Source of the DNA: Hippophae tibetana
Lineage: Eukaryota > Streptophyta > Magnoliopsida > Rosales > Elaeagnaceae
Length of the DNA stretch: 64,000 nucleotides
Assembly: GCA_037013495.1 (NCBI GenBank)
Contig: CM072801.1
Span: 38,986,001 to 39,050,000, forward strand
Direction of reading: 5' to 3'
This document shows positions 1 to 11,253 of this stretch, in pieces. Position numbers and translations under genes: made by a program. The notes under the pieces were generated by a model, which saw only the letters and a program-made list of their open reading frames with translations, searched no databases and was not told where the DNA came from. Positions within the stretch are counted from its first letter, which is position 1. The number at the start of each line of letters is the position of its first letter.

Positions 1-253
1 GTATGAAATCGTAGCTATTTCGAATACTAAAAACACACTGAAACAATAGTTTAGTTATCGGCATTTTTCCAACCAAAATTACTTTGTTTGCACCATTTTC
101 CAACCTCTAATAGTTAGGTGGCATCTCATTGTATTATTTTTGGTTCTTGTTCTTTTGGGTTCCAATTTGATTATCTTAGCCCTGTTCTAAGCAATTTAAT
201 CATTCTTAATCCTTTGAGTTCCTAGGGTGTCCGCCTAAAAGTTCTGCATCCTT

Positions 254-266
254 TGGTATCAAAGCC
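254..266 (+). other. PBS-like motif in satellite monomer (representative copy)
   Basis: TGGTATCAAAGCC occurs once in nearly every monomer, usually after 'GCATCATT' and followed by TTGGTT. It matches 12 of 13 bases of the plant initiator tRNA-Met primer-binding site (TGGTATCAGAGCC); only the ninth base differs. An LTR normally ends in CA a few bases before the PBS, as CATCA-TT-TGGTATC does here. Inference: the monomer includes an LTR-end/PBS junction of an ancient retroelement. Confidence 0.6.
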
Positions 267-2990
267 TTGGTTGCTGAAAATATGCTATCTTTCTTCATAT
301 ATTTTTCTTTTGATTTTTACATTTAAAACAACTTTTTCCATTGATTTTTTGTGCTTCCATAAGTCACAAATTACATAGGAAGATAGATATTTGTGTACCA
401 ACTCTTCTGTTTTCTTTCAATTTTGTTGTCATTATTTTGTCTTTCGATTTCATTTCCTTTCTTTCTTTCAATTCTGTGTACCTTTTTCTTGTTTTATGTT
501 GTCTGTGTTCAACCTTTCTTTGCTCTTTAAAGAAAGAATAGAGCTACTCCAGTTTGCAGTTTTAAGAAAAACTAGGTTATTAATATGAGTTGCAATTTTA
601 AAATATTGCAATTTTTCATTCGTGCATCGAAATGACAATTATAATGTATCAAATCGTAGCTATTTCAAATCCTAAAAACACAGTGAAAGAATAGTTTAGT
701 TTTCAGAATTTGTTTAATCAAAATTACTTCGTTTACACTACTTGCCAACCTCTAATAGTTAGGTGGCATCTCATTGCGTTGTTTTTTTGTTCTTGTTCTT
801 TTGTGTTCCAATTTGATCATCATAACCCTGTTCTAAGCAATATAGTCATTCTAAATCCTTAGAGTTCCTAGGTTGTCTGCCTATAAGTTCCGCATCATTT
901 GGTATCAAAGCCTAGCTTGCTGAAAATATGCTATCTATCTTCATATATTTATCTTTTGATTTTTACATTTAAAACAACTTTTTCCATTGATTTTTTGGTT
1001 TTTCATAAGTCCCAAATTACATAGAAAGATAGATATTTGTGTACCAACTCTTGCGTTTTCTTTCAAACTTGTTGTCATTATTTTGTGTTTTGATTTCATA
1101 TCATTTCTTTCTTTAAATGCTTGGTACCTTTTTCTTGATTTATGTTTTCTGTGTTCAACCTATCTTTTTTCTTGAAGGAAACAATATAGGTACTCCAGTT
1201 CGCAGTTCAAGCAAACTAGGTTATTAATATTGGATGCAACCTTAAACTGTTGAAAATTTTAATTCGTGCATCCAAATGACTATTATAATGTATCAAATCG
1301 TAGCTATTTCGAATCCTAAAAACACACTGAAAGAATAATTTCGTTATCGATATTTTTTCAACAAAAATTACTTTGTTTACACTATTTTCCAACCTCAAAT
1401 AGTTAGGTGGCATCTCATTGCATTGTTTTTGGTTCTTCTTCTTTTGGGTTCCAATTTGATCATCGTAACCCTTTTCTAAGGAATTTAAGCATTCTTAATC
1501 CTTGGAGTTCCTAGGTTGTCTGCCTAAAAGTTCCGCATCATTTGGTATCAAAGCCTTGGTTGCTGAAAATATGCTATCTATCTTCATATATTTATCTTTC
1601 GATTTTTACATTTAAAAGAACTTTGTCCATTGATTTTTTATGCTTTCATAAGTCACAAATTACATAGAAAGATAGATATATGTGTTCCAAATATTGTGTT
1701 TTCTTCAAAAAAATTTGTCATTATTTTGTCTTTCGATTTCATTTCCTTTCTTTCTTTAAATTCTGCGAACCTTTTTTTTGTTTTATGTTTTCTGTGTTCC
1801 ACCTATATTTTTTCTTGAAGGAAATAATATAGCTACTCCAGTTCGCAGTTTCAAGAAAACTAGGTTATTAATATTGGTTGCAACCTTAAACTATTGAAAC
1901 TTTTAATTCGTGCATCGAAATGACTATTATAATGTATAAAATCGTAGCTATTTCGAATCCTAAAAACAAACTGAAAGAATAGTTTACTTATCAGAATTTG
2001 TTTAATAAATATTATTTCGTTTACACTACTTCCCAACCTCTAATAGTTAGGTGGCATCTCATTGGGTTGTTTTCTGTTATTTTTCTTTTGGGTTCCAATT
2101 TGATTATCTTAACCATGTTCTAAACAATTTAAGCATTCTTAATCCATTGAGTTCCTATATGTCCGCCTAAAGGTTCCGCATCATTTGGTATCAAAGCCTT
2201 GGTTGCTGAAAATATGCTATCTATCTTCATATATTTATCTTTTGATTTTTACATTTAAAACAACTTTGTCCATTGAATTTTTATGCTTTCATAAGTCCCA
2301 AATTACATAGAAAGATAGATATTTGTGTACCAACTCTTGCGTTTTCTTTCAAATTTGTTGTCATTATTTTGTCTTTTGATTTCATATCATTTCTTTCTTT
2401 ATATTCTTGGTACCTTTTTCTTGTTTTATGTTTTCTGTGTTCAACCTATCTTTTTTCTTGAAGGAAACAATATAGGTACTCCAGTTCAGAGTTTCAAGCA
2501 AACTAGGTTATTAATATTGGATGCAACCTTAAACTGTTGAAAATTTTAATTCATGCATCGAAATGACTATTATAATGTATCAAATCGTAGCTTTTTCGAA
2601 TCCTAAAAACACACTGAAAGAATAATTTCGTTATCGGCATATTTTCAACAAAATTTACTTTGTTTACACTATTTTCCAACCTCAAATAGTTAGGTGGCAT
2701 CTCATTGCATTGTTTTTGGTTCTTCTTCTTTTGGGTTCCAATTTGATCATCTTAACCTTGTTCTAAGCAATTTAATCATTCTTAATCCTTTGAGTTCCTA
2801 GGTTGTTCGCCTAAAAGTTCCGCATCATTAGGTATCAAAGCCTTGGTTGCTGAAAATATGCTATCTATCTTCATATATTTATCTTTTGATTTTTACATTT
2901 AAAACAACTTTGTCCATTGATTTTTTTTGCTTTCATAAGTCCCAAATTACATAGAAAGATAGATATTTGTGTACCAACTCTTGCGTTTTC

Positions 2991-3044
2991 TTTCAATTTT
3001 GTTGTAATTATTTTGCCTTTCAATTTTGTTGTAATTATTTTGTC
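2991..3044 (+). repeat. 27-bp internal tandem duplication in one monomer
   Basis: Two 27-bp copies (2991-3017 and 3018-3044), each beginning TTTCAATTTTGTTGTAATTA and differing at one base, lie in tandem. They make this monomer about 670 bp instead of 643. No other monomer I read carries the duplication. Confidence 0.9.
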
Positions 3045-6000
3045 TTTCAATTTCATTTCCTTTGTTTCTTTAAATTCTTTGTACCTTTTTCAGTTTTATG
3101 TTTTTTGTGTTCAACCTATCTTTTTTCTTGAAGGAAACAATAGAGCAACTCCAGTTCGCAGTTTGAAGCAAACTAGGTTATTAATATTGGTTGCAACCTT
3201 AAACTTTTGAAACTTTTAATTCGTGCATCGAAATAACTATTATAATGTATCAAATCAAAGCAATTTCGAATCCTAAAAACACACTAGAAGAATAGTTTAG
3301 TTATCAGAATTTGTTTAATCAAAATTACTTTGTTTACACTATTTGCCAATCTCTAATAGTTAGGTGGCATCTCGTTGCGTTGTTTTTTGTTCTTCTTCTT
3401 TTGGGTTCCAATTTAATCATCTTAACCCTCTTCTAAGCAATTTAATCATTCTTAATCCTTTGAGTTCCTAGGTTGTCCACCTAAAAGTTCCGCATCATTT
3501 GGTATCAAAGCCTTGGTTGCTGAAAATATGCTATCTATCTTCATATATTTATATTTTGATTTTTACATTTAAAACAACTTTGTCCATTGATTTTTTGTGC
3601 TTTCATAAGTCATAAATTACATAGAAAGATGGATATTTGTGTACCAACTCTTATGTTTTCTTTCAATTTTTTTTTCATTATTTTGCCTTTCGATTTCATA
3701 TCCTTTCTTTCTTTAAATTCTTTGTACTTTGTCTTGTTTTATGTTTTCTGTGTTCCACCTATCTTTTTCTTGAAGGAAACAATAGAGTTATTCCAATTCG
3801 CAGTATCAAACAAACTAGGTTATTAATATTGGTTGCAACCTTAAACTGTTGAAACTTTTAGTTCGTGCATCGAAATGACTATTATAATGTATCAAATCGT
3901 AACTATTTTGAATCCTAAAAACACACTGGAAGAATAGTTTACTTATTAGAATTTGTTTAATCAAAATTACTTCGTTTACACTACTTTCCAACCTCTAATA
4001 GTTAGGTGGCATCTGATTGCGTTGTTTTCTGTCCTTATTCTTTTGGGTTCCAATTTGAACATCTTAACCATGTTCTAAACAATTTAAGCATTCTTAATCC
4101 ATTGAGTTCCTATTTGTCCACCTAAAGTTTCCGCATCATTTGGTATCAAAGCCTTGGTTGCTGAAAATATGCTATCTGTCTTCATATATTTATCTTTCGA
4201 TTTTTATATTTAAAACAACTTTGTCCATTGATTCTTTGTGCTTTCATAAGTCACAAATTACTTAGAAAGATATATATTTGTGTACCAAGTCTTGTGTTTT
4301 CTTTCAAATTTGTTGTCATTATTTGGTCTTTTGATTTGATTTGATTTCTTTCTTTAAATTCTTTGAACCTTTTTCTTGTTTTATGTTTTCTGTGTTCAAC
4401 CTATCTTTTTTCTTGAAGGAAACAATAGAGCTACACCAGTTCGCAGTTTCAAGGAAACTAGGTTATTAATATTGGTTTCAACCTTAAACTATTGAAAATT
4501 TTAATTGGTGTATCGAAATGACTATAATAATGTATCAAATCGTAGCTATTTCGAATACTAAAAACACAATGAAAGAATAGTTTAGTTATCGGCATTTTTC
4601 CAACCAAAATTACTTTGTTTGCACTATTTTCCAACCTCTAATAGTTAGGTGGCATCTCATTGTATTATTTTTGGTTCTTGTTCTTTTGGGTTCCAATTTG
4701 ATCATCTTAGCCCTGTTCTACGCAATTTAATCATTCCTAATCCTTTGAGTTCCTAGGTTGTCCTCCTAAAAGTTCTGCATCCTTTGGTACCAAAGCCTTG
4801 GTTGCTGAAAATATGCTATCTTTCTTCATATATTTTTCTTTTGATTTTTACATTGAAAACAACTTTTTCCATTGATTTTTTGTGCTTCCATAAGTCACAA
4901 ATTACATAGGAAGATAGATATTTGTGTACCAACTCTTCTGTTTTCTTTCAATTTTGTTGTCATTATTTTGTCTTTCGATTTCATTTCCTTTCTTTCTTTC
5001 AATTCTGTGTACCTTTTTCTTGTTTTATGTTGTCTGTGTTCAACCTTTCTTTGCTCTTTAAAGAAACAATAGAGCTACTCCGTTTACAGTTTTAAGAAAA
5101 ACTAGGTTATTAATATGAGTTGCAATTTTAAAATGTTGTAATTTTTCATTCGTGCATCGAAATGACAATTTTAATGTATCAAATCGTAGCTATTTCAAAT
5201 CCTAAAAACACAGTGAAAGAATAATTTAGTTATCAGAATTTGTTTAATCAAAATTACTTCGTTTACACTACTTTCCAACCTCTAATAGTTAGGTGGCATC
5301 TCATTGCATTGTTTTTTGTTCTTCTTCTTTTGGGTTCCAATTTGATCATCATAACCCTGTTCTAAGCAATTTAATCATTCTAAATCCTTAAAGTTCCTAG
5401 GTTGTCTGCCTATAAGTTCCGCATCATTTGGTATCAAAGCCTAACTTGCTGAAAATATGCTATCTATATTCATATATTTATCTTTTGATTTTTACATTTA
5501 AAACAACTTTGTCCATTGAATTTTTGTGCTTTCATAAGTCACAAATTAAATAGAAAGATAGATATTTGTGTACCAAGTCTTGTGTTTTCTTTCAAAATTG
5601 TTGTCGTTATTTTGTCTTTTGATTTCATTTCATTTCTTTCTTTAAATTCTTGGTACCTTTTTCTTGATTTATGTTTTCTGTGTTCAACCTAGCTTTTTTC
5701 TTGAAGGAAACAATATAGGTACTCCAGTTCGCAGTTTCAAGTAAACTAGGTTATTAATATTGGATGCAACCTTAAACTGTTGAAAATTTTAATTCGTGCA
5801 TCCAAATGACTATTATAATGTATCAAATCGTAGCTATTTCGAATCCTAAAAACACACTGAAAGAATAATTTCGTTATCGACAGTTTTTCAACAAAAATTA
5901 CTTTGTTTACACTATTTGCCATCCTCTAATAGTTAGGTGGCATCTCGTTGCGTTGTTTTTTATTCTTCTTCTTTTGGGTTCCAATTTGATCATCTTAACC

Positions 6001-9000
6001 CTGTTCTAAGAAATTTAATCATTCTTAATCCTTTGAGTTCCTAGGTTGTTTGCCTAAAAGTTCCGCATCATTTGGTATCAAAGCCTTGGTTGCTGAAAAT
6101 ATGCTATCTATATTCATATATTTATCTTTTGATTTTTACATTTAAAACAACTTTGTCCATTGATTTTTTGTGCTTTCATAAGTCACAAAATACATAGAAA
6201 GATACATATTTGTGTACCAAGTCTTGTGTTTTCTTTCAATTTTGTTGTCATTGTTTTGTCTTTCGATTTAATTTCCTTTCTTTCTTTAAATTCTTTATAC
6301 CTTTTTCTTGTTTTATGTTTTCTGTTTTCAACCTATCTTTTTTCTTTAAAGAAACAACAGAGCTACTCCAGTTCGTAGTTTCAACAAAACTAGGTTATTA
6401 ACATTGGTTGCAACCTTAAACTGTTGAAAATTTTAATTCGTGCATCGAAATAACTATTACAATGTATCAAATCGTAGATATTTCGAATCCTAAAAACACA
6501 CTGAAAGAATAGTTTAGTTATAAGAATTTGTTTAATCAAAATTACTTCGTTTACACTACTTTCCAACCTCTAATAGTTAGGAGCCATCTGATTGCGTCGT
6601 TTTCTGTTCTTGTTCTTTTGAGTTCCAATTTTAACATCTTAACCCTATTCTAAACAATTTAAGCATTCTTAATCCATTGAGTTCCTATTTGTTCTCCTAA
6701 AGGTTCCGCGTCATTTGGTATCAAAGCCTTGGTTGCTGAAAATATGCTATATATTTTCATATATTTATCTTTTGATTTTCACATTTAAAACAAAATTGTC
6801 CATTGAATTTTTGTGCTTTCATAAGTCACAAATTACATAGAAAGATATATATTTATGTACCAAGTCTTGTGTTTTGTTTTCAATTTTTTTGTCATTATTT
6901 TGTCTTTTGATTTCATTTGCTTTCACTCTTTAAATTCTTTGAACATTTTTCTTGTTTTATGTTTTCTTTGTTGAACCTATCTTTTTTCTTGAAGGAAAGA
7001 ATAGAGCTACTCCAGTTCGCAGTTTCAAGCAAACATGGTTATTAATATTGGTTGCAACGTTAAACTGTTGAAACTTTTAAGTCGTGCATCGAAATAACTA
7101 TTATAATGTATCAAATCGTAGATATTTCGAATCCTAAAAACACACTGAAAGAATAGTTTAGTTATAAGAATTTGTTTAATCAAAATTACTTCGTTTACAC
7201 TACTTTCCAACCTCTAATATTTAGGAACCATTTGATTGCGTTGTTTTCTATTCTTGTTCTTTTGAGTTCCAATTTTATCATCTTAACCCTGTTCTAAACA
7301 ATTTAATCATTCTTAATCCTTTGAGTTCCTATTTGTCCGCCTAAAGGTTCCGCGTCATTTGGTATCAAAGCCAGGGTTGATGAAAATATGCTATATATCT
7401 TCATATATTTATCTTTTGATTTTTACATTTAAAACAACTTTGTCCATTGAATTTTTTGGCTTTCATAAGTCACAAATTACATAGAAAGATAGATATTTGT
7501 GTACCAACTCTTGTGTTTTCTTTCAATTTTGTTGTAATTATTTTGTCTTTCGATTTCATTTCCTTTCTTTCTTAAAATTCTTTGTACCTTTTTCTTGTTT
7601 TATGTTTTCTGTTTACCACCTATCTTTTTTCTTTAAATAAACAATAGAGTTACTCGAGTTCGTAGTTTCAAGCAAAACTAGGTTATTAATATTGCTTGCA
7701 CCCTTAAACTGTTGAAACTTTTAATTCGTGCATCGAAATGACTATTATAATGTATCAAATCGTAGCTATTTCAAATCCTAAAAACACACTAGAAGAATAG
7801 TTTAGTTATTAGAATTTGTTTAATCAAAATTACTCTATTTACACTATTTGCCAACCACTAATAGTTGGGTGGGATCTCGTTGGGTTGTTTTTTGTTCTTC
7901 TTTTGGGTTCTAATTTGATCATCTTAACCCTGTTCTAACAATTTAATCATTTTTAATCCTTTGAGTTCCTAGGTTGTCCGCCTAAAATTTCCGCATCATT
8001 TGGTATCAAAGCCTTGGTTGCTGAAAATATGCTATCTATCTTCATATATTTATCTTTTGATTTTTACATTTAAACCAACTTTGTCCATTGATTTTTTGTG
8101 CTTTCATAAGTCACAAATTACATAGAAAGATACATATTTGTGTACCAACTCTTGTGTTTTCATTCAATTTTGTTGTAATTATTTTGTCTTTCGATTTCAT
8201 TTCCTTTCTTTCTTTAAATTCTTTGTACCTTTTTCTTGTTTTATGTTTTCTGTGTTGAACATATCTTTTTTCTTGAAGGCAACAATAGAGCAACTCCAGT
8301 TCGCAGTTTCAAGCAAACTAGGTTATTAATATTGGTTGCAAAATTAAACTGTTGATACTTTTAACTCGTGCATCGAAATAACTATTATAATGTATGAAAT
8401 CATAGCTATTTCGAATCCCAAAAACACACTAGAGGAATAGTTTAGTTATTAGAATTTGTTTAATCAAAATTACTCTCTTTACACTATTTGCCAACCTCTA
8501 ATTGTTAGGTGGCATCTCGTTGCGTTGTTTTTTGTTCTTCTTCTTTTGGGTTCCCATTTGATCATCTTAACCCTGTTCTAAGCAATTTAATCATTCTTAA
8601 TCCTTTGAGTTCCTAGGTAGTCAGCCTAAAATTTCCGCATCATTTGGTATCAAAGCCTTGGTTGTTGAAAATATGCTATCTATCTTCATATATTTATCTT
8701 TTGATTTTTACATTTAAAACAACTTTGTCCATTGAATTTTTTTGCTTTCATAAGTCACAAATTACATAAAAAGAAAGATATTTGTGTACCAACTCTTGTG
8801 TTTTCTTTCAATATTGTTGTAATTATTTTGTCTTTCGATTTCATTTCCTTTCTTTCTTTAAATTCTTTGTACCTTTTTCTTGTTTTATGTTTTCTGTGTT
8901 GAACATATCTTTTTTCTTGAAGGAAACAATAGAGCAACTCCAGTTCGCAGTTTCAAGCAAACTAGGTTATTAATCTTGGTTGCAACCTTAAACTGTTGAA

Positions 9001-9263
9001 ACTTTTAACTCGTGCATCGAAATAACTATTATAATGTATGAAATCATAGCTATTTCGAATCCCAAAAACACACTAGAGGAATAGTTTATTTATTAGAATT
9101 TGTTTAATCAAAATTACTCTGTTTACACTATTTTCCAACCTCTAATAGTTTGGTGGCATCTCGTTGCTTTGTTTTTTGTTCTTCTTCTTTTGGGTTCCCA
9201 TTTGATCATCTTAACCCTGTTCTAAGCAATTTAATCATTCTTAATCCTTTGAGTTCCTAGGTA

Positions 9264-9268
9264 GTCAG
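9264..9268 (+). other. Target-site duplication, left copy (GTCAG)
   Basis: GTCAG directly precedes the LTR and is repeated directly after the element at 16842-16846. The uninterrupted sequence 'GGTAGTCAGCCTAAAATT' is present in the neighbouring monomer near 8616-8634. A 5-bp duplication is typical of Ty3/gypsy integration. Confidence 0.95.
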
Positions 9269-9630
9269 TGATGAGTGCTCAAAAAGCACTAAAATAACTA
9301 TGATTTTATGCACATTAATTGATTAAAAATATATATATTTATATGTTTTATCATATATTTATATAAATTTGTCTTTTTCGGAATCACGGGTATTTTTATT
9401 GTTTTTCAGGTATTTTGGCTTAAAAATACAACTTAAAGACTCAAAAAGGAAACTGGAAGCAATACATCACAAATATATTAATAAATAAATGCGGAAAGGT
9501 CGACAAATATGGAAAAATTGGACAAAATGGGTCAAGAAGGTCAAAAATGTCAAAAAGGCGAAAAACGCGCCGCCGCCGCCGCCCAGCCGCCGCGCCCCAG
9601 CGCCCAGCTCCGCCAGAAGCAGCAGCGCGC

Positions 9631-9806
9631 GGCACTGTTCACCCGCGGCACTGTTCACCCGCGTTACTGTTCACCTGCGGCACTGTTCACCCGCGTTACT
9701 GTTCACCCGCGTCACTGTTCATCCGCGGTACTGTGCAGCCGCGGTACTGTTCATACGCGGTACTGTGCAGCCGCGGTACTGTTCATACCCGGTACTGTGC
9801 AGCCGC
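9631..9806 (+). repeat. GC-rich 16-bp tandem repeat in LTR (11 units)
   Basis: Eleven units of exactly 16 bp around the core GGTACTGTTCACCCGC, with ACTGT at 9634, 9650, 9666 and so on to 9794. The last five alternate between ACTGTGCAGCCGC and ACTGTTCATAC types, giving a 32-bp higher-order period. This is an isolated GC-rich block in a very AT-rich element, placed upstream of the promoter dyad. The 3' LTR copy is at 15243-15418. Confidence 0.93.
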
Positions 9807-9816
9807 CCCATGTCAT

Positions 9817-9841
9817 GCTGACGTCATCAAATGACGTCAGC
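9817..9841 (+). promoter_or_regulatory. Dyad of two TGACGTCA sites in LTR U3
   Basis: GCTGACGTCAT-CAA-ATGACGTCAGC: perfect 11-bp inverted repeat with a 3-bp centre, each arm itself containing the palindrome TGACGTCA. TGACGTCA is a classic bZIP (TGA/CREB-type) binding site. It lies about 70 bp upstream of the TATA box, a sensible activator position. The same dyad is at 15429-15453 and, with centre TTG, at 28617-28641 in element 2. Activator binding is inferred. Confidence 0.7.
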
Positions 9842-9909
9842 AATCAATAATACGCGTTTTTTCATTTTTTTAACATTTTTTTTCTCTACTTTTTCTCTCC
9901 ATCCTCACC

Positions 9910-9917
9910 TATAAATA
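9910..9917 (+). promoter_or_regulatory. LTR TATA box
   Basis: TATAAATA followed by a C run and CT-rich sequence, downstream of the bZIP-type dyad, is a typical plant core promoter. The element transcript probably starts about 25-35 bp downstream. The 3' LTR copy is at 15522-15529. Confidence 0.75.
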
Positions 9918-10132
9918 CCCCCCTTCCCTTCACTTCAAAACACACCTAAAAACACCTCCAAATACATTCTTTTCTCTCTTTTCTTAGATTTTTAGGATTC
10001 TTTAGTTTTTCTTAGTTTTTCTTATGTTTTCTTAGTTTTTAGCTTTTCTTAGTTAATTTCTCTTAGATTTAGAGTTCTTCCCTTTTTGGGAAGAACTAGT
10101 TATGTTTTTGTAATATTTTAGCTTTTCGATTC

Positions 10133-10138
10133 AATAAA
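10133..10138 (+). terminator. Probable polyadenylation signal in LTR
   Basis: AATAAA in 'GATTCAATAAATGGGAG', about 220 bp after the TATA box, which would define the R region end. The 3' LTR copy at 15745-15750 would be the working one. In element 2 the corresponding bases read AATATA. Confidence 0.5.
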
Positions 10139-10685
10139 TGGGAGTGCAAATTCCGCTTGGAGTTTTTCCAGCAACGGGAATAGCGTCGAAGTTCTGTAAG
10201 GATTTTATTTTCTTTACAGTTATTTTTATGCTTTATTCTTACATGTTATATTTAATTTGTCTGTGGTTAAATTTAACTGTGCTGGCTATTTAGTAAACAT
10301 GATGTAATAATAACGTTGATATGCTTGCGAAATATTAAATAGGTAAAAATCTCTAAAATGAATTGATTTTATTTTTATTCATGATTTTATATTAAGAATG
10401 TTAGAGAGAAATATATTATTTTTCATTACAAACTTAAACCTGAAAATTAGATTTTAAGGTTTAGTTATCCGGTCTGATTTAGAGTAGTGCTCTTTTATTT
10501 GATGGTACAATCGCCCGGTAGTTAGAGTGAAGCTCTATTTCAAAAGTTTTTATAAGAATTATTATCTGAAAATGTATTGACGACATGTTTTCGGTAGTGG
10601 TTTTAAAACTTGAAAGTTAGTACTCGGATAACTAAATTCTTGGGTTTAATTTGGACACCTTGAATAAAGTTTAAAGTGTCTAACC

Positions 10686-10831
10686 CCACCAAAGGTGGCA
10701 TTTAAATGGTTCATTTTCAATCTCTTAGAAAAAGGAATTAATTTAATTAGGCAAATTAGTTATCAACCCCACCCATAGGTGTTAATTGATTTGTTTAGTT
10801 AACAAAGAATATCTAACCCCACCAAAGGTGG
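10686..10831 (+). other. Three CCACC/GGTGG hairpins in LTR
   Basis: CCACC-AAA-GGTGG at 10686-10698 and 10819-10831, with a weaker CACC-CATA-GGTG at 10770-10781, each preceded by AACC. The three are kept in element 2 (rc, about 27628-27772). They could act in RNA folding or as protein sites; function unknown. Confidence 0.55.
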
Positions 10832-11235
10832 TATTCATACAAAAAAGGGAGAATCAATAAATATCAATTCATATATTTAATAACCTAGATAATATGAGCA
10901 AGCATAATTAACTTAGTTATTATATCCATAAATACTCCGTCATTATAAATGATAAAATTTGCATGAATGTTTATTGAATCTATGTTTATTTTTATGTAAG
11001 TAGATTAAAAACACAAAAACCCCAAAATATCGTGACAGGATGTTTAGGATTTAATTTCGTTTTTAGAAGTTTGAATAATAAATTAAAAACCACACACATT
11101 CCTTCCTTAGATCGACCTTGGGAGTATACTTATCATTTTCTTCGAAATGATTCGTGCACTTGCGAGAGTTTTATAAATATTAAAACCAAAGTATTTGCGG
11201 GAATCGGCGATGCCGGTTTTCGTTCATCAAGTTTT

Positions 11236-11253
11236 TGGCGCCGTTGCCGGGGA
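11236..11253 (+). other. Primer-binding site, tRNA-Asp
   Basis: TGGCGCCGTTGCCGGGGA, 6 bp after the 5' LTR, is a perfect 18-nt complement of the plant tRNA-Asp 3' end. tRNA-Asp priming is characteristic of the Athila/Tat group. It would prime minus-strand cDNA synthesis. Confidence 0.95.

Larger units (their letters stand above)
1..5890 (+). repeat. Seven-monomer spaced duplication (1-1370 and 4532-5890)
   Basis: The first ~1.37 kb of the window returns about 4531 bp (seven monomers) further on with shared private variants, such as 'TTGTATTATTTTTGG', 'CTTCCATAAG' and a translated stretch that is the same over about 65 codons. Neighbouring monomers lack these variants. The match fades near 5890, where the sequence switches to the type seen near 3330. 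This is evidence of a seven-monomer higher-order register on this side. Confidence 0.8.
1..9268 (+). repeat. Left satellite array, ~643-bp monomer, about 14 copies
   Basis: Head-to-tail AT-rich tandem repeat. The landmark at the end of 'TTGTCCA' recurs at 341, 987, 1630, 2273, 2917, 3587, then about every 643 bp to 8734. Each copy passes through the same blocks: a 'TATCAAATCGTAGC' block, 'TCTAATAGTTAGGTGG', 'GAGTTCCTAGG', 'TGGTATCAAAGCC', a T-rich tract, and 'AACTAGGTTATTAAT'. Copies differ by scattered substitutions and small indels, so this side is less homogenised than the right array. The short ORFs in it begin at TTG codons, are T-rich and arise from monomer conservation; I see no gene. 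The array stops where element 1 inserted. Confidence 0.97.
9269..11229 (+). repeat. Element 1 5' LTR
   Basis: 1961 bp, starting TGATGAGTG and ending GTTCATCA, so the ends form the inverted repeat TGATGA/TCATCA. It contains a GC-rich array of 16-bp repeats, a TGACGTCA dyad, a TATA box, a polyadenylation signal and three CCACC/GGTGG hairpins. The three overlapping ORFs across 9489-9850 are the same 16-bp repeat read in different frames and are not genes. Confidence 0.95.

Noticed and set aside
1..9268. CRISPR-like repeat array
   Set aside because: The unit is about 643 bp with no short repeat/spacer alternation and the context is a plant retrotransposon region.
9441..9850. Five overlapping frames of about 63-113 codons in the LTR, both strands
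   Set aside because: They are translations of the GC-rich 16-bp repeat, whose period is not a multiple of three, so all frames look alike; identical copies lie in the other LTR.
11236..11253. tRNA-Asp gene fragment
   Set aside because: Only the 18-nt complement of the tRNA 3' end is present, at the exact PBS position; there is no tRNA body.
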